A stretch of DNA of 64,000 nucleotides from Candidatus Ideonella esbjergensis (GCA_016710065.1 JADJLP010000012.1:1-64000); one strand, 5' to 3'; counted from the stretch's first letter, positions 16,455 to 26,955 are shown. The notes: a model not told the origin generated them from the letters alone. Numbers and translations: made by a program.

Positions 16455-16495
16455 GGCCCATTATACTAACCGGCAATACCTATGAACCTGGCACT
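16455..16495. other. Element/chromosome junction (right attachment site)
   Basis: The recombinase start is at 16454. Chromosomal DUF455 coding sequence resumes at about 16483 with AACCTGGCACTCGAC (Asn-Leu-Ala-Leu-Asp). The bases between are AT-rich and unrelated to DUF455. The crossover therefore lies within about 15 bp of 16483. The partner site and the 5' half of the host gene are off the left edge. Confidence 0.75.
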
Positions 16496-17009
16496 CGACG
16501 CCGTGTGGCGCTTTGCCGGCATGCCCGAGGCCTACTACCGCGATTGGCTGCGCGTGGCCGCCGAAGAGGCGGTGCACTTCGGCCTGCTGCGCGAGCACCT
16601 GCTGACGCTACAGCACGACTACGGCGATTTCGACGCCCATGACGGGCTGTGGACCATGACGCGCCGCACCGCCGGCGACCTCGTGGCCCGCATGGCCCTG
16701 GTGCCACGCACCCTGGAGGCGCGCGGCCTGGACGCCACACCGCCCATGCAGGCGCGACTGCGCAAGGCAGGCGACCTGCGGGCGGTGGAAATTCTGGACG
16801 TGATCCTGCACGACGAGATCGGCCATGTGGCCATCGGCAACCACTGGTACCGCTGGCTGTGCGAGCGCGAGGGCCTGGACGCGGAGGCCCTGTACCCTGT
16901 GCTGGCAGAGCGCTACCAGGCACCTCGGCTGCGCGCGCCGCTCAACCTGGATGCCCGTCGGCAAGCCGGTTTCACCGAGGCCGAACTGCGCCAGCTGAAC
17001 CCTTTGTGA
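16482..17009 (+). pseudogene. DUF455 ferritin-like protein, 3' portion of the disrupted chromosomal gene
   Basis: This encodes the C-terminal 175 residues of the chromosomal DUF455 protein. It retains EEAVHF and DEIGHVAIGNHWYRW but lacks roughly the first 85 residues, including the first ferritin helix (AHIE in the element copy). An ATG is created at the junction by element bases joined to host AAC, so a truncated protein could be made, but half the predicted metal site is gone. GC and codon use match the chromosome to the right. Confidence 0.85.
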
Positions 17010-17146
17010 GCAGGCCCGACCATGGCTTAAAGCTTGCATATGGGTTCGTGCAAACCCGGCCCGGTATGGCCCCGATTCACGCGCGCGCCGCCGTACACTG
17101 AATGTTTCAAGACACCTGCGCCGCTGGCGCACTCATGAGGAATCCC

Positions 17147-18019
17147 ATGGCACATCAAGACACTCGTCGTTTTCTGAAGACCGCCGGCATGTTGCTGGCT
17201 GGCCTGGTGTTGGTCGCCTGCGGCAAGCAAGAAGCCCCGCCGGCCGCCGCAGCCTCGGCCGCAGCCCCAGCTTCTGCCGCCGCGCCCGCCAAGGTCTACG
17301 TGGTGGGCACCGACGCCGCCTACGCCCCCTTCGAGTTTCAGAACGAGAAGGGCGAGATCGTTGGCTTCTCGGTGGACCTGCTGAACGCGGTGGCCGAAAA
17401 AGGTGGCTTCCAGGTCAAGTTCGTCAACACCCCCTGGGAAGGCATCTTCAACTCGCTGGGCCAGGGCGACCGCGACCTGCTGATCTCGTCGATCACCATC
17501 ACCGACGAGCGCAAGCAGACCATGGACTTCTCCAACCCCTACTTCGATGCGATCCAGCTGATCGCCGTGAAGGCCAACTCCAAGGTCGCCAAGTTCGATG
17601 ACCTGAAGAAGCTCAAGGTGGGCGTGCAAACCGGCACCACAGGCGACGAGGTGGTGACCAAGCTGCAAGGCAAGACCAGCACCAACATCAAGCGCTTCGA
17701 GTCGACCCCGCTGGCGCTGAAGGAACTGGAAGCCGGCGGCGTGGATGCCGTGGTGGCCGACAACGGCGTGGTCATCCACTACGTGGCCAACAACCCCGAC
17801 GCCAAGTTCAAGACCGTGGCCGACACCAAGTCGTTCGCACCCGAGCAGTACGGCATCGCCGTGAAGAAGGGCAATGCCGAACTGCTGGCCATGATCAACA
17901 AGGGCGTGGACGCGATCAAGGCCGACGGCAGCTACAGCGCCATCTTCAAGAAGACCTTTGGTACCGAGCCGACAGCACCTGCCGCTGCGGCGCCGGCCGC
18001 CTCTGCCGCGTCGAGCTGA
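17147..18019 (+). CDS. Amino-acid ABC transporter substrate-binding lipoprotein (family 3)
   Basis: The product is 290 residues. A lipoprotein signal (LLAGLVLVACG, lipid Cys25) is followed by an Ala/Pro linker, then the family 3 solute-binding fold. VVGTDAAYAPFEFQNEKGEIVGFSVDLL opens lobe 1, and DRDLLISSITITDERKQTMDFSNPYFD is the polar amino-acid receptor signature. The ATG at 17147 follows GAGG. The matching permease starts 20 bp downstream. The ligand, perhaps arginine, glutamine or another polar amino acid, cannot be fixed. Confidence 0.9.
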   Translation: MAHQDTRRFLKTAGMLLAGLVLVACGKQEAPPAAAASAAAPASAAAPAKVYVVGTDAAYAPFEFQNEKGEIVGFSVDLLNAVAEKGGFQVKFVNTPWEGIFNSLGQGDRDLLISSITITDERKQTMDFSNPYFDAIQLIAVKANSKVAKFDDLKKLKVGVQTGTTGDEVVTKLQGKTSTNIKRFESTPLALKELEAGGVDAVVADNGVVIHYVANNPDAKFKTVADTKSFAPEQYGIAVKKGNAELLAMINKGVDAIKADGSYSAIFKKTFGTEPTAPAAAAPAASAASS

Positions 18020-18038
18020 GCGCTGAAGAAAGCCAAGC

Positions 18039-18791
18039 ATGGATCTGCGCTGGGGCATCCTCACAGGCTACAAGGATCTGTTCATCGAGGGTCTGTGGAC
18101 CACGATTGAGCTGACCCTGGTGGCCATCGTCGTGGGCATGGTGCTGGGTGCTGTGCTGGGGCTGATCAGCAGCTCGCGCGATGCGCCGCGGCCCAAGTCG
18201 GCGCTGGTCGACTGGTCGCTGCGCATCGTGCGCGGCGTCACGCTGGCGTACGTCACGTTCTTTCGTGGCACGCCGCTGTTCGTGCAGATCCTGCTGGTGC
18301 ACTTCGCCTTCATGCCGGCGCTGATCCACCCGGATCACGGCTGGCTGCTGGCGGGTGACACCGCGCGCGAATTCCGGCAGAACCATGGTGCCTTCTTCTC
18401 AGGCGCGGTGGCCTTGTCGCTGAACGCCGGGGCCTACATCTCCGAGATCTTTCGCGCCGGCATCCAGAGCATCCACACCGGCCAGACCCAGGCCGCATGG
18501 AGCCTGGGCCTCACCCACGCGCAGGCCATGCGCTTCGTGATCCTGCCGCAGGCCGCGCGCCGCATGGTGCCGGCGCTGGTGAACGAGGGCGTCACGCTGA
18601 TCAAGGATTCGTCACTGGTCTCGGCCATCGGCCTGGCCGAACTGGCCCTGGCCGCACGCACCGTGGCCGGCGCCTATTCGCGCTACTGGGAGCCCTACCT
18701 CGCCATCTCGGCGATGTATTTGGTGCTCACCTTGATCTTGTCCACGTTGGCCAAACGCCTGGAAGCGCCGGCCCATCTGCGGGGGCGCTGA
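18039..18791 (+). CDS. Amino-acid ABC transporter permease (HisM/GlnP family)
   Basis: The product is 250 residues with about five membrane segments. The EAA loop that contacts the ATPase is clear: EIFRAGIQSIHTGQTQAAWSLG and LPQAARRMVPALVNEGVTLIKDSSL. The loop after residue 85 is longer than usual. It follows the receptor in one transcription unit. No ATPase gene follows, because the next gene is convergent marC, so the permease must borrow an ATPase encoded elsewhere. Confidence 0.9.
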   Translation: MDLRWGILTGYKDLFIEGLWTTIELTLVAIVVGMVLGAVLGLISSSRDAPRPKSALVDWSLRIVRGVTLAYVTFFRGTPLFVQILLVHFAFMPALIHPDHGWLLAGDTAREFRQNHGAFFSGAVALSLNAGAYISEIFRAGIQSIHTGQTQAAWSLGLTHAQAMRFVILPQAARRMVPALVNEGVTLIKDSSLVSAIGLAELALAARTVAGAYSRYWEPYLAISAMYLVLTLILSTLAKRLEAPAHLRGR

Positions 18792-18806
18792 TGCGCGGGC
18801 GTTGAC

Positions 18807-19406
18807 TCACAGCGCCTCGAAGAAATAGCGCTTCAGGCCCGCCAGCACCATCTCGGTGGCAATGGCGGTGAGCACCAGGCCCATCAGCTTTTCCAGCGCC
18901 GACACCACCGGCGCGCCCAGCAGCTTGCGCAAGCGCTCGGCCGCCAGCATCACCGCCGTGCTCACGACCATGGCCAGGGTGAGCGCACCCACCCAGGCGA
19001 CGATGCGGTCGGGCTGGCGTGAGGCCAACAGCAACACCGTGGCCATGGCCGAGGGCCCCGCCAGCAAGGGCACGGCCAGCGGAAAGATCACCGGCTCGCG
19101 CTCGCCGTCGGTGGCGTAAATCTCGCCGCCGGAGGCAAAGATCATGCGGATCGCGATGATCAGCAGGATGACGCCGCCAGCCACCTCCAGCGAACGCTCT
19201 GAGAGGTGCATCAAACGCAGAAAACCCTGCCCTGTGAACATGAAGGCCAGCAGCACGCAAAACGCGATACCGGCCTCGCGCAGCGCCACCACGCGGCGCC
19301 TGGCCGGCGGCACGCCCTTCAACACCGAAATGAAGATGGGCAGGCTGCCGAACGGGTCCAGCACCAGCAGCAGCAGCACGAAAGCCGAGACAAAGTTGTG
19401 ATCCAT
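18807..19406 (-). CDS. MarC-family integral membrane protein
   Basis: The 199-residue product has about six hydrophobic helices. The family signatures are LLLVLDPFGSLPIFISVLKGV near the start and AGPSAMATVLLLAS in the middle. MarC proteins are inner-membrane proteins of unknown transport function; the early link to multiple antibiotic resistance was not upheld. The ATG at 19406 places the first helix at the N-terminus. It converges on the permease with 15 bp between them. Confidence 0.88.
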   Translation of the reverse strand: MDHNFVSAFVLLLLVLDPFGSLPIFISVLKGVPPARRRVVALREAGIAFCVLLAFMFTGQGFLRLMHLSERSLEVAGGVILLIIAIRMIFASGGEIYATDGEREPVIFPLAVPLLAGPSAMATVLLLASRQPDRIVAWVGALTLAMVVSTAVMLAAERLRKLLGAPVVSALEKLMGLVLTAIATEMVLAGLKRYFFEAL

Positions 19407-19638
19407 GGCCGAATTGTGCCGCCCGTCCACCTTGACCCGGTCCACCGTTTCTGCTGCAAACAGTTGCTGGCGCGCCACGAATCCCCAGCCTGAGGGCCCG
19501 CAATCGGGGGCAATTCCAGAGCAGTCACGGGGGCGGCCGCTAAACTTCGGTCCACGACGCCTCAGAGTGTCAGTGCCGGACCAGCCCAACCCGCGCTGTT
19601 ACCGGCTCCATCTCAATCTTTCTGACCAAGGTTCACAC

Positions 19639-20595
19639 ATGAAGAAAGCACTCATCATTTCCGCTATCGCCGCCACCGTGGCCGCGCCGGCTTTTGCCCA
19701 AAGTTCGGTCACCATCTATGGTCGTCTGAATCTGTCTCTGGAAAGCCAGAAGGCCGGCAACGTCAAGAACACAACCGTCCAGAACAGTTCGTCGCGCATC
19801 GGCTTCAAGGGTGTTGAAGACCTGGGCGGCGGGCTGAAGGCTGGCTTCCTGATCGAGTCGGGTTTCAATCCCGCCACGGGTCAGGCCAATGGCACGTTCT
19901 GGGGTCGTGAGAGCAACGTCTACTTGGCCGGCGCTTTCGGCAAGGTTCGCCTGGGCAACATGGGCCCCACCATGGCCTATTTCACAACGGCTGACTACAT
20001 CAGCAACCACAACCACGACACCGGCACATCGTCCGACGCCTTCTACGCCTACCCGGGTGCCGCGACCAAGATGATTGCCTACACCTCGCCCGATATGGGT
20101 GGCGTGACGGTTGATCTGCAGGTTGCGGAAGGCAACCAGGGCACGAACGTCAAGCGTACCAGCGTGCTGACCGCCAACTACGAAGGCGGCCCACTGCACC
20201 TGGGCGGCGCCTACGTGAACAGCACCGACGCCAAGGAACTCGGCCTGCGTGCGGCCTATGACATTGGTGCCCTCACCTTGGGTGGCTACGTCGTTCGCAA
20301 CACCGACATCGGCGGTGCCGGCGGCCCGAAGCGCACCTTGCTGCGTGGCTCGGCCATGTACACCATGGGTGCCACCGAACTGCACCTGAACGTTGGCAAG
20401 GCTGGCGCGGAAACCGGTTCACCGAACTCCGACGCCCTGCAGTACACCTTGGGCGTGAACCAGAACCTGAGCAAGCGCACCAAGGTTTATGCGTTCTACA
20501 CCGCTGTGAACAACAAGGCCGGTGCCAGCTACAACGTGTCGGCCAATGGCGACGACTTCCGCTCGCTGGCTCTGGGCGTTCGCCACAATTTCTGA
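19639..20595 (+). CDS. Gram-negative trimeric porin (Omp32-like)
   Basis: The product is 318 residues. A signal peptide, MKKALIISAIAATVAAPAFA, is followed by QSSVTIYGRLNLSLE, the standard first strand of beta/gammaproteobacterial porins. NSSSRIGFKGVEDLGGGLKAGFLIESGF and the C-terminal LALGVRHNF ending in Phe, recognised for outer-membrane assembly, are also diagnostic. It is slightly shorter than typical Omp32 relatives. It is a stand-alone gene with its own leader of about 230 bp and a terminator. Confidence 0.93.
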   Translation: MKKALIISAIAATVAAPAFAQSSVTIYGRLNLSLESQKAGNVKNTTVQNSSSRIGFKGVEDLGGGLKAGFLIESGFNPATGQANGTFWGRESNVYLAGAFGKVRLGNMGPTMAYFTTADYISNHNHDTGTSSDAFYAYPGAATKMIAYTSPDMGGVTVDLQVAEGNQGTNVKRTSVLTANYEGGPLHLGGAYVNSTDAKELGLRAAYDIGALTLGGYVVRNTDIGGAGGPKRTLLRGSAMYTMGATELHLNVGKAGAETGSPNSDALQYTLGVNQNLSKRTKVYAFYTAVNNKAGASYNVSANGDDFRSLALGVRHNF

Positions 20596-20628
20596 TCACA
20601 ACGGCTTCGGCCCTTCGCCCAGAACATA

Positions 20629-20652
20629 AGCCGACCCTCGGGTCGGCTTTTT
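20629..20652 (+). terminator. Rho-independent terminator after the porin gene
   Basis: AGCCGACCC and GGGTCGGCT form a 9-bp stem with a 2-base loop, followed by five T. The sequence is partly symmetric, so it may also serve xerD from the other side. Confidence 0.9.
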
Positions 20653-20682
20653 CATGCGCGCTTCTCTTTCAGTATCTGAGCA

Positions 20683-21615
20683 TCACCCGCGAGGGTGGTG
20701 CCTGGCATGCAAGGCTTTGAGCCGCTCGCGTGCCACATGGGTGTAGATCGTGGTGGTGGAGATGTCGGCATGCCCCAGCAGCATCTGCACAGCCCGCAGA
20801 TCGGCACCGTGGTTGAGCAAGTGCGTGGCAAATGCATGCCGCAGCGTGTGGGGTGACAGCGGCGCATGCACGCCCGCCAGCAGCGCGTACTTCTTCACCA
20901 GGATCCAGAACATCTGGCGCGTCATCGGGCCGCCCCGTGCGGTAACGAACAGTGCCGAGCTGACCTGGCCTTGCAGGATCTCGGCGCGCGCATCGCGCAG
21001 GTAGCGCTCCAGCCAATCCCGAGCCTCCATGCCAAAAGGCACCAGGCGCTCCTTGGCGCCCTTGCCGGTGACCCGCAGCACGCCTTCGCTCAGTCCCAGG
21101 CTCACGCTTTGCAGGCCCACCAGTTCGCTCACGCGCAGGCCGCTGGCGTACATCAGTTCCAACATGCAGCGGTCGCGCAGGCCCAGCGGTGTGCGAGCGT
21201 CGGGGGCTTGCAGCAGCGCATCCACCTGCGATTCGTTCAGGGTCTTGGGCACCCGCAGGGGCTGGCGCGCGCCACTGAGCTTGAGTGTGGGGTCAGCGTC
21301 GATCAAGCGCTCGCGCAACGCCCACCGGTAGAAGCGCCGGAACACCGCCAGGCGCCGGTTGGCGGTGGTAGCCCGGCTGCCGCTGTGCCTGGCAGCGCCA
21401 TAGCCCAACAGGTCCACCTCGCCCGCTTGCAACAAGCCCTTGCCAGTCTGCTGCGCCAGCCACAGCGCCAGCGCCGCCAAATCACGGCGATAGGCCGCCA
21501 GGGTGTTGGACGAGAGGCCGTCCTCCAACCACAGGGCATCGGCAAAGCGCCTGAGCAGCGCTTGCTCGGCAGCAGTCAGCGGCACTGGTGCTGGCGCAGA
21601 TGGCTGGCGGCTCAC
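20683..21615 (-). CDS. xerD: Tyrosine recombinase XerD
   Basis: The 310-residue product has both XerCD domains. The N-terminal SAM-like DNA-binding domain is seen in LEDGLSSNTLAAYRRDL. The catalytic domain has Arg in MYASGLRVSELVGL, Lys in VTGKGAKERLVPFG, HTLRHAFATHLL, LGHADISTT and the Tyr in TIYTHV. It acts with XerC at dif to resolve chromosome dimers. The GTG start at 21615 overlaps the stop of the upstream receptor gene (GTGA). Confidence 0.93.
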   Translation of the reverse strand: MSRQPSAPAPVPLTAAEQALLRRFADALWLEDGLSSNTLAAYRRDLAALALWLAQQTGKGLLQAGEVDLLGYGAARHSGSRATTANRRLAVFRRFYRWALRERLIDADPTLKLSGARQPLRVPKTLNESQVDALLQAPDARTPLGLRDRCMLELMYASGLRVSELVGLQSVSLGLSEGVLRVTGKGAKERLVPFGMEARDWLERYLRDARAEILQGQVSSALFVTARGGPMTRQMFWILVKKYALLAGVHAPLSPHTLRHAFATHLLNHGADLRAVQMLLGHADISTTTIYTHVARERLKALHARHHPRG

Positions 21616-22586
21616 TCCAGCTTGAGTTTTTGCTTTTCCACCACCTGCTTGTACACGTCGAACTCGGCCTTGATCTGGGCCGCAAACTGCTCGGGTGTGT
21701 TCAGGATCAGCAGCGAGCCGGTGTCTTCGATGCGCTTTTTCACATCGGGCAGCTCGGCGGTTTTCTTCACCGCCTCGCGCACCTTGTCCACCACCTCTTT
21801 GGGCAACCCCTTGGGGCCATAGATGCCGTAATAGGCCATGCGGTTGACAGGCTCCAGGCCCAGCTCTTTGAAGGTCGGCACGTTGGGCAGCACCGCCAGG
21901 CGCTGGGGTGCAGCCACGACGATGGGGATCAGCCGCCCGTCCTTGATGAAGGGCAGCGCCGAGGGCAGGTTGTCGAAGATCATCGGCACCTGCCCGGCCA
22001 CGGTGTCGTTCAAGGCCGGGCCAGCGCCCCGATAGGGAATGTGCAGGATGAAGACACCGGCCAGGTTCTTGTACAGCTCCATCTGCAGGTGGCCTATGCC
22101 ACCGGTTCCCGAACTGGCAAAACTGTACTTTCCGGGGTTCTTCTTGATTTCAGCCAGAAAGCCCTTGTAGTCGCGCGCCGGGAACGACGGGTGCACCGCG
22201 ATCACGTTGGGTGTTGCGGCGATGTTCACGATGGGCGTGAAGTCGGTGAGTGGGTTGTAGCCTATGCGCGGGTTGATGGCCGGGTTGGCCGCCGTCGTGG
22301 ACACCGTGGCCATGCCCAGCGCGTAGCCGTCGGGCGTGGCCTTGACAGTTTCGTTGGCACCCACCGAGCCACCACCGCCAGCCTTGTTCTCCACCACCAG
22401 GGTCTGGCCCAGCGCAGAGGAGATCTTTTCGGACACCACGCGGGCAATGATGTCGGTAGTGCCGCCCGGTGCAAAGGGCACCACCAGCTTCACCGGTTTG
22501 GTCGGGTAGCCCTGCGCCAGCACCGCTGGCGCGGCGGCGGCGCAAAGCATGGCGAACCAAGTCTTCCATCGAGTGCTGCAGATCAT
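21612..22586 (-). CDS. Bug/TctC-family tripartite tricarboxylate receptor
   Basis: The 324-residue product begins with a signal peptide (AMLCAAAAPAVLA) and QGYPTKPVKLVVPFAPGGTTDIIAR, the hallmark opening of Bug receptors, which are expanded in Burkholderiales. Later family motifs include VVENKAGGGGSVGA, LPNVPTFKELG and the C-terminal PEQFAAQIKAE. It would bind a small carboxylate in the periplasm. No TctA/TctB membrane genes are adjacent, as is common for this family. Confidence 0.92.
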   Translation of the reverse strand: MICSTRWKTWFAMLCAAAAPAVLAQGYPTKPVKLVVPFAPGGTTDIIARVVSEKISSALGQTLVVENKAGGGGSVGANETVKATPDGYALGMATVSTTAANPAINPRIGYNPLTDFTPIVNIAATPNVIAVHPSFPARDYKGFLAEIKKNPGKYSFASSGTGGIGHLQMELYKNLAGVFILHIPYRGAGPALNDTVAGQVPMIFDNLPSALPFIKDGRLIPIVVAAPQRLAVLPNVPTFKELGLEPVNRMAYYGIYGPKGLPKEVVDKVREAVKKTAELPDVKKRIEDTGSLLILNTPEQFAAQIKAEFDVYKQVVEKQKLKLE

Positions 22587-22664
22587 CTTGATTTATCTCC
22601 GGCTGAATGCATGCGAACTTGCACCGTGCAGCATACCGGAGCCCGGCGCTGGCACACTGCGGGC

Positions 22665-23560
22665 ATGTCGCAGATCCAGTTGTTGTTGCCCGACTTTCTC
22701 CTCATCGTGCTGGGTTACGGGATCTGCCGCCATACCGCCCTGGGCCGCAGCGTGTGGGACGGCGTGGAGCTGCTGGTGTATTGGCTGCTGTTCCCGGCGC
22801 TGCTGTTTGTGGCCATCCTGCGCCAGCCTTTGCAGGCAGGCCCTTTGCTCAGCTTCGCGGGCTGCGGCCTGGCTGTTGTGGCTGCCGGTATTGCCCTGGC
22901 CTACGCGCTGGGCCGCTGGCCGGGCGTGGATGCGCGCACCCATGCCTCGGGCGCGCAAACCGCCTTTCGCTTCAACTCCTACATCGCGTTGGCGCTGGCC
23001 GAGCGCCTGGGCGGCGTGCAGGCGGTGGCCTGGATCGCGCTGTTGGTGGCAGTGTGCGTGCCGGTGTGCAATGTGGCGGCTGTGTGGCCGCTGGCCCGCC
23101 ACGGAGGCCAGCACTTTGGCCGTGAGTTGGCGCGCAACCCGTTGATCCTGGGCACGGTGGCGGGCCTGTTGGGCAATCTGCTGGGCTTGCACCTGCCCGA
23201 GATCGCCCAGATCACGCTCACTCGCATTGGGGCCGCCGCCCTGCCCCTGGGCCTGATGGCGGTGGGCGCGGGCCTGCGCATGGGGGCGTTGCGCGAGGCG
23301 CCGGGCCTGGCGGCAGGCCTGCTGGGCATACGCCACCTGGTGCTGCCGCTGCTGGCCATAGGCCTGGTGCAGTCCGTGGGGCTGCCACCCGGCCAGCAGA
23401 CGGTGGTGGTGGCGTTTGCGGCCCTGCCCACCGCCTCCAGCGCCTACGTGCTGGCCACGCGCATGGGTGGCCATGGTGCCTTTGTGGCGGGGCTGGTGAG
23501 CATGTCCACCCTCGTCGGCATGCTGGGCGTGCCGCTGGCCCTGGCCGCCCTGGCCGCCGT

Positions 23561-23576
<16 letters not shown>
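22665..23576 (+). CDS. AEC-family (auxin efflux carrier) transporter
   Basis: The 303-residue, strongly hydrophobic product has about ten membrane segments in two halves. LPDFLLIVLGYGICR starts the first. NPLILGTVAGLLGNLLGLHLPE and LPLGLMAVGAGLRMG start the second. FAALPTASSAYVLATRMGG is the most conserved AEC motif. Bacterial relatives move malate, malonate or other small acids; the substrate here is unknown. It diverges from the Bug receptor and ends 16 bp inside convergent queG. Confidence 0.88.
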
Positions 23577-24661
<1,085 letters not shown>

Positions 24662-24670
<9 letters not shown>

Positions 24671-25162
24671 CCGCCGATTCTAGAAACCCGCGAACTGACG
24701 TGGCCTGACGAGGCCGCTTGTGACCACTTCGCCGTCTCGCTGGCGGCCCATGCAGCCTTGCGCAACGCCACCATCGAACTCGATGGCCCGCTGGGCGCCG
24801 GCAAGACCACCTTCGTGCGCCATCTGTTGCGTGCCTTGGGTGTGCAAGGCCGCATCAAAAGCCCCACCTACACCGTGGTGGAGCCCTACGAGGTGCCAGT
24901 TCAATGCCCGCATGCTCAAGGCCAGATGCTGGCCATCTCGCACTTCGATTTCTACCGCTTCAATGACCCGCGCGATTGGGAGGACGCCGGTTTCCGCGAC
25001 CTGTTCGCCGCGCCCGGCCTCAAGCTTTGCGAATGGGCCGACAAGGCCGCGCCCTTGCTGCCGGCGCCCGACTTGCGGCTGGCCATCGAGGTGCTGGACG
25101 ATGACCAGCGGCAAGTACGGGCCCACGCCTACACCCCCACTGGGCAGGGGCTGCTGAAGTGA
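24662..25162 (+). CDS. tsaE: tRNA threonylcarbamoyladenosine biosynthesis ATPase TsaE
   Basis: The 166-residue product is the small P-loop ATPase that works with TsaB/TsaD to make t6A in tRNA. The Walker A LDGPLGAGKTTFVRHLLRALG, the SPTYTVVEPYE motif, HFDFYRF and LKLCEWADKAAPLLP are all present. No ATG fits; the TTG at 24662 (SHPPILETREL) gives the normal length. Its stop overlaps the GTG start of amiC, the classical tsaE-amiC arrangement. Confidence 0.9.
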
Positions 25163-26547
25163 AGCGCCGTGCCGCCTTGCGCAACCTCGGCGCCCTGGCC
25201 ATGAGCCTGGGCCCGGCCCAGTTGGTGTGGGGCGCCAGCATCCTCTCGGTGCGGGTGTGGCCGGCCAAGGACTACACGCGGGTCACCATCGAGTCGGACA
25301 AGACCTTGCAGGCACAACATTTCCTCACCGACGGGCCGCCGCGCCTGGTGGTGGACATTGACGGCCTGGAGATGAGCCCGGCGCTGCGCGAACTGGTGGG
25401 CAAGGTGCGCTCCGATGACCCGTTCATCGCTGGCGTGCGCGTGGGCCAGAACCAGCCGCGCGTGGTGCGGTTGGTGATCGACCTGAAGCAGGTGGTCAAA
25501 CCCCAGCAGTTCACCGTGCCTCCAGTGGCAGCCTACCAGCACCGGCTGGTGTTCGACCTCTACCCGACCCAGGAAGCCGACCCGCTGCTGGCCTTGGTGC
25601 GCGAGCGCGAGCAGGCCGAACAGAGTGCCAGCCATGCGGTGACCGACGCCCTGGGCGCGTTCATCAACCGGATTGACAAGCCCTTCCAGGCCTCGGCCAG
25701 CCCCGCGCCTGCGGCATCGGCCCCAAGCGCCATCGCCGCGCCTGGCCGCACGGCTTCGCAAGCCGCAGAGGCCCTGCGCACGCCCGCGCCACCGCCCCTG
25801 CACGAGCCTCCCACGCCCCAGCAACGCGAACGCCTGAACCGTTTGCTGATTGTGGCCATCGACCCCGGCCATGGCGGCGAAGACCCCGGCGCCACCGGCC
25901 CCAGCGGCCTGCGCGAGAAAGACGTGGTGCTGCAGGTGGCGCGGCAGTTGCGCGACCGCCTCAACGCCAAGCCCGGCATGCGTGCCATGCTGACCCGCGA
26001 CGACGACTATTTCGTGCCACTGCACGAGCGGGTCCACAAGGCGCGCAGGGTGCAGGCCGACCTGTTTGTATCCATCCATGCAGATGCCTTCTTCACCCCC
26101 GAGGCGCGCGGCGCCAGTGTGTTTGCGCTGAGCCAGACTGGCGCCTCCAGTGCCGCCGCACGCTGGATGGCGCAAAAGGAAAACGCTGCCGACGTGGTGG
26201 GCGGCATCAACGCCGCCCGGCGCGACGCCCAGGTGCTCAAGACCCTGCTCGACATGGGCACCACGGCGCAAATCAAGGACAGCCTGCGCGCCGGCCACGA
26301 AGTGCTGGGCCGCATCGGCCTGGTGGGGCGGCTGCACAAGCGCAAGGTGGAGCAGGCTGGTTTCGCCGTGCTCAAGGCACCCGATATCCCTTCCATCCTC
26401 GTGGAGACGGGCTTCATCTCCAACCCGGAGGAGGAACGCAAGCTGCGCGATGCGGCCTATCAGCGGCGCCTGGTGGACGCGCTGTTCACCGGCATAGAGC
26501 GCTACTTTGCCAAGAACCCGCCACTGGCGCGCAACCGCACGGTCTGA
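25159..26547 (+). CDS. amiC: N-acetylmuramoyl-L-alanine amidase AmiC
   Basis: The 462-residue exported product splits septal peptidoglycan during division. A twin-arginine-like leader (MKRRAALRNLGALAMSLG) is followed by an AMIN domain (VRVWPAKDYTRVTIESD, about residues 30-130), a Pro/Ala linker and a zinc amidase domain from about residue 232. That domain has IDPGHGGEDPGATG (Zn His), GLREKDVVL (Zn Glu), FVSIHADAF (Zn His) and the catalytic Glu in VETGFISNPEEE. The GTG start overlaps the tsaE stop. Confidence 0.93.
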   Translation: MKRRAALRNLGALAMSLGPAQLVWGASILSVRVWPAKDYTRVTIESDKTLQAQHFLTDGPPRLVVDIDGLEMSPALRELVGKVRSDDPFIAGVRVGQNQPRVVRLVIDLKQVVKPQQFTVPPVAAYQHRLVFDLYPTQEADPLLALVREREQAEQSASHAVTDALGAFINRIDKPFQASASPAPAASAPSAIAAPGRTASQAAEALRTPAPPPLHEPPTPQQRERLNRLLIVAIDPGHGGEDPGATGPSGLREKDVVLQVARQLRDRLNAKPGMRAMLTRDDDYFVPLHERVHKARRVQADLFVSIHADAFFTPEARGASVFALSQTGASSAAARWMAQKENAADVVGGINAARRDAQVLKTLLDMGTTAQIKDSLRAGHEVLGRIGLVGRLHKRKVEQAGFAVLKAPDIPSILVETGFISNPEEERKLRDAAYQRRLVDALFTGIERYFAKNPPLARNRTV

Positions 26548-26955
26548 CTGTTCCGTCGCATGTCACTGGCGCCCAGGTCTGGGCTGAGACACTTTGCGCC
26601 GTAACTGATAGCACCCACTCGCCATGGCGGTTCCGCTGCATCACAGCAAGCCCCGAAGAACGAAAAGCCGCCCACAAGGCGCCCCAGGACTTTCCCTGAT
26701 CGTTCGCGCCAGATTCCCGGTTTGAGGCGAGTTTCACAGGGTCAATCCGCAAGGGTTTCCACTACTTTGAGGCCGTTTTGGCGGGCCCACCCTCCCTCCT
26801 GGCCCTTTGCAGCGCTTTGGTGTGGCAACCCGCCGAATGCGGGCCGGATTTGGGCACGCTAGTTGCGGAAAGAGAGCCTAGTTCCTAGGGTCGCTTGGGT
26901 TCCGGGTGGTGCTTGCGACCTCGTTGATGACCACCCTTCGTGCGAGGAGACATAC
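26548..26955 (+). promoter_or_regulatory. xoxF upstream region
   Basis: This 408-bp gap has no gene. It contains the sigma-54-type promoter at 26852-26867, about 300 bp upstream that could hold activator sites, and a 78-nt leader ending in GAGGAGA before the xoxF ATG. I found no clear lanthanide-type riboswitch or terminator. Confidence 0.6.
26852..26867 (+). promoter_or_regulatory. Sigma-54 promoter upstream of xoxF
   Basis: GGGCACGCTAGTTGC matches TGGCACG-N4-TTGC except at the first base. It has the invariant GG (26853-26854) and GC (26865-26866) ten bases apart. The predicted start is near 26878, 78 nt before the ATG. Similar sites precede fhcB, folB and mptG. Confidence 0.65.
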
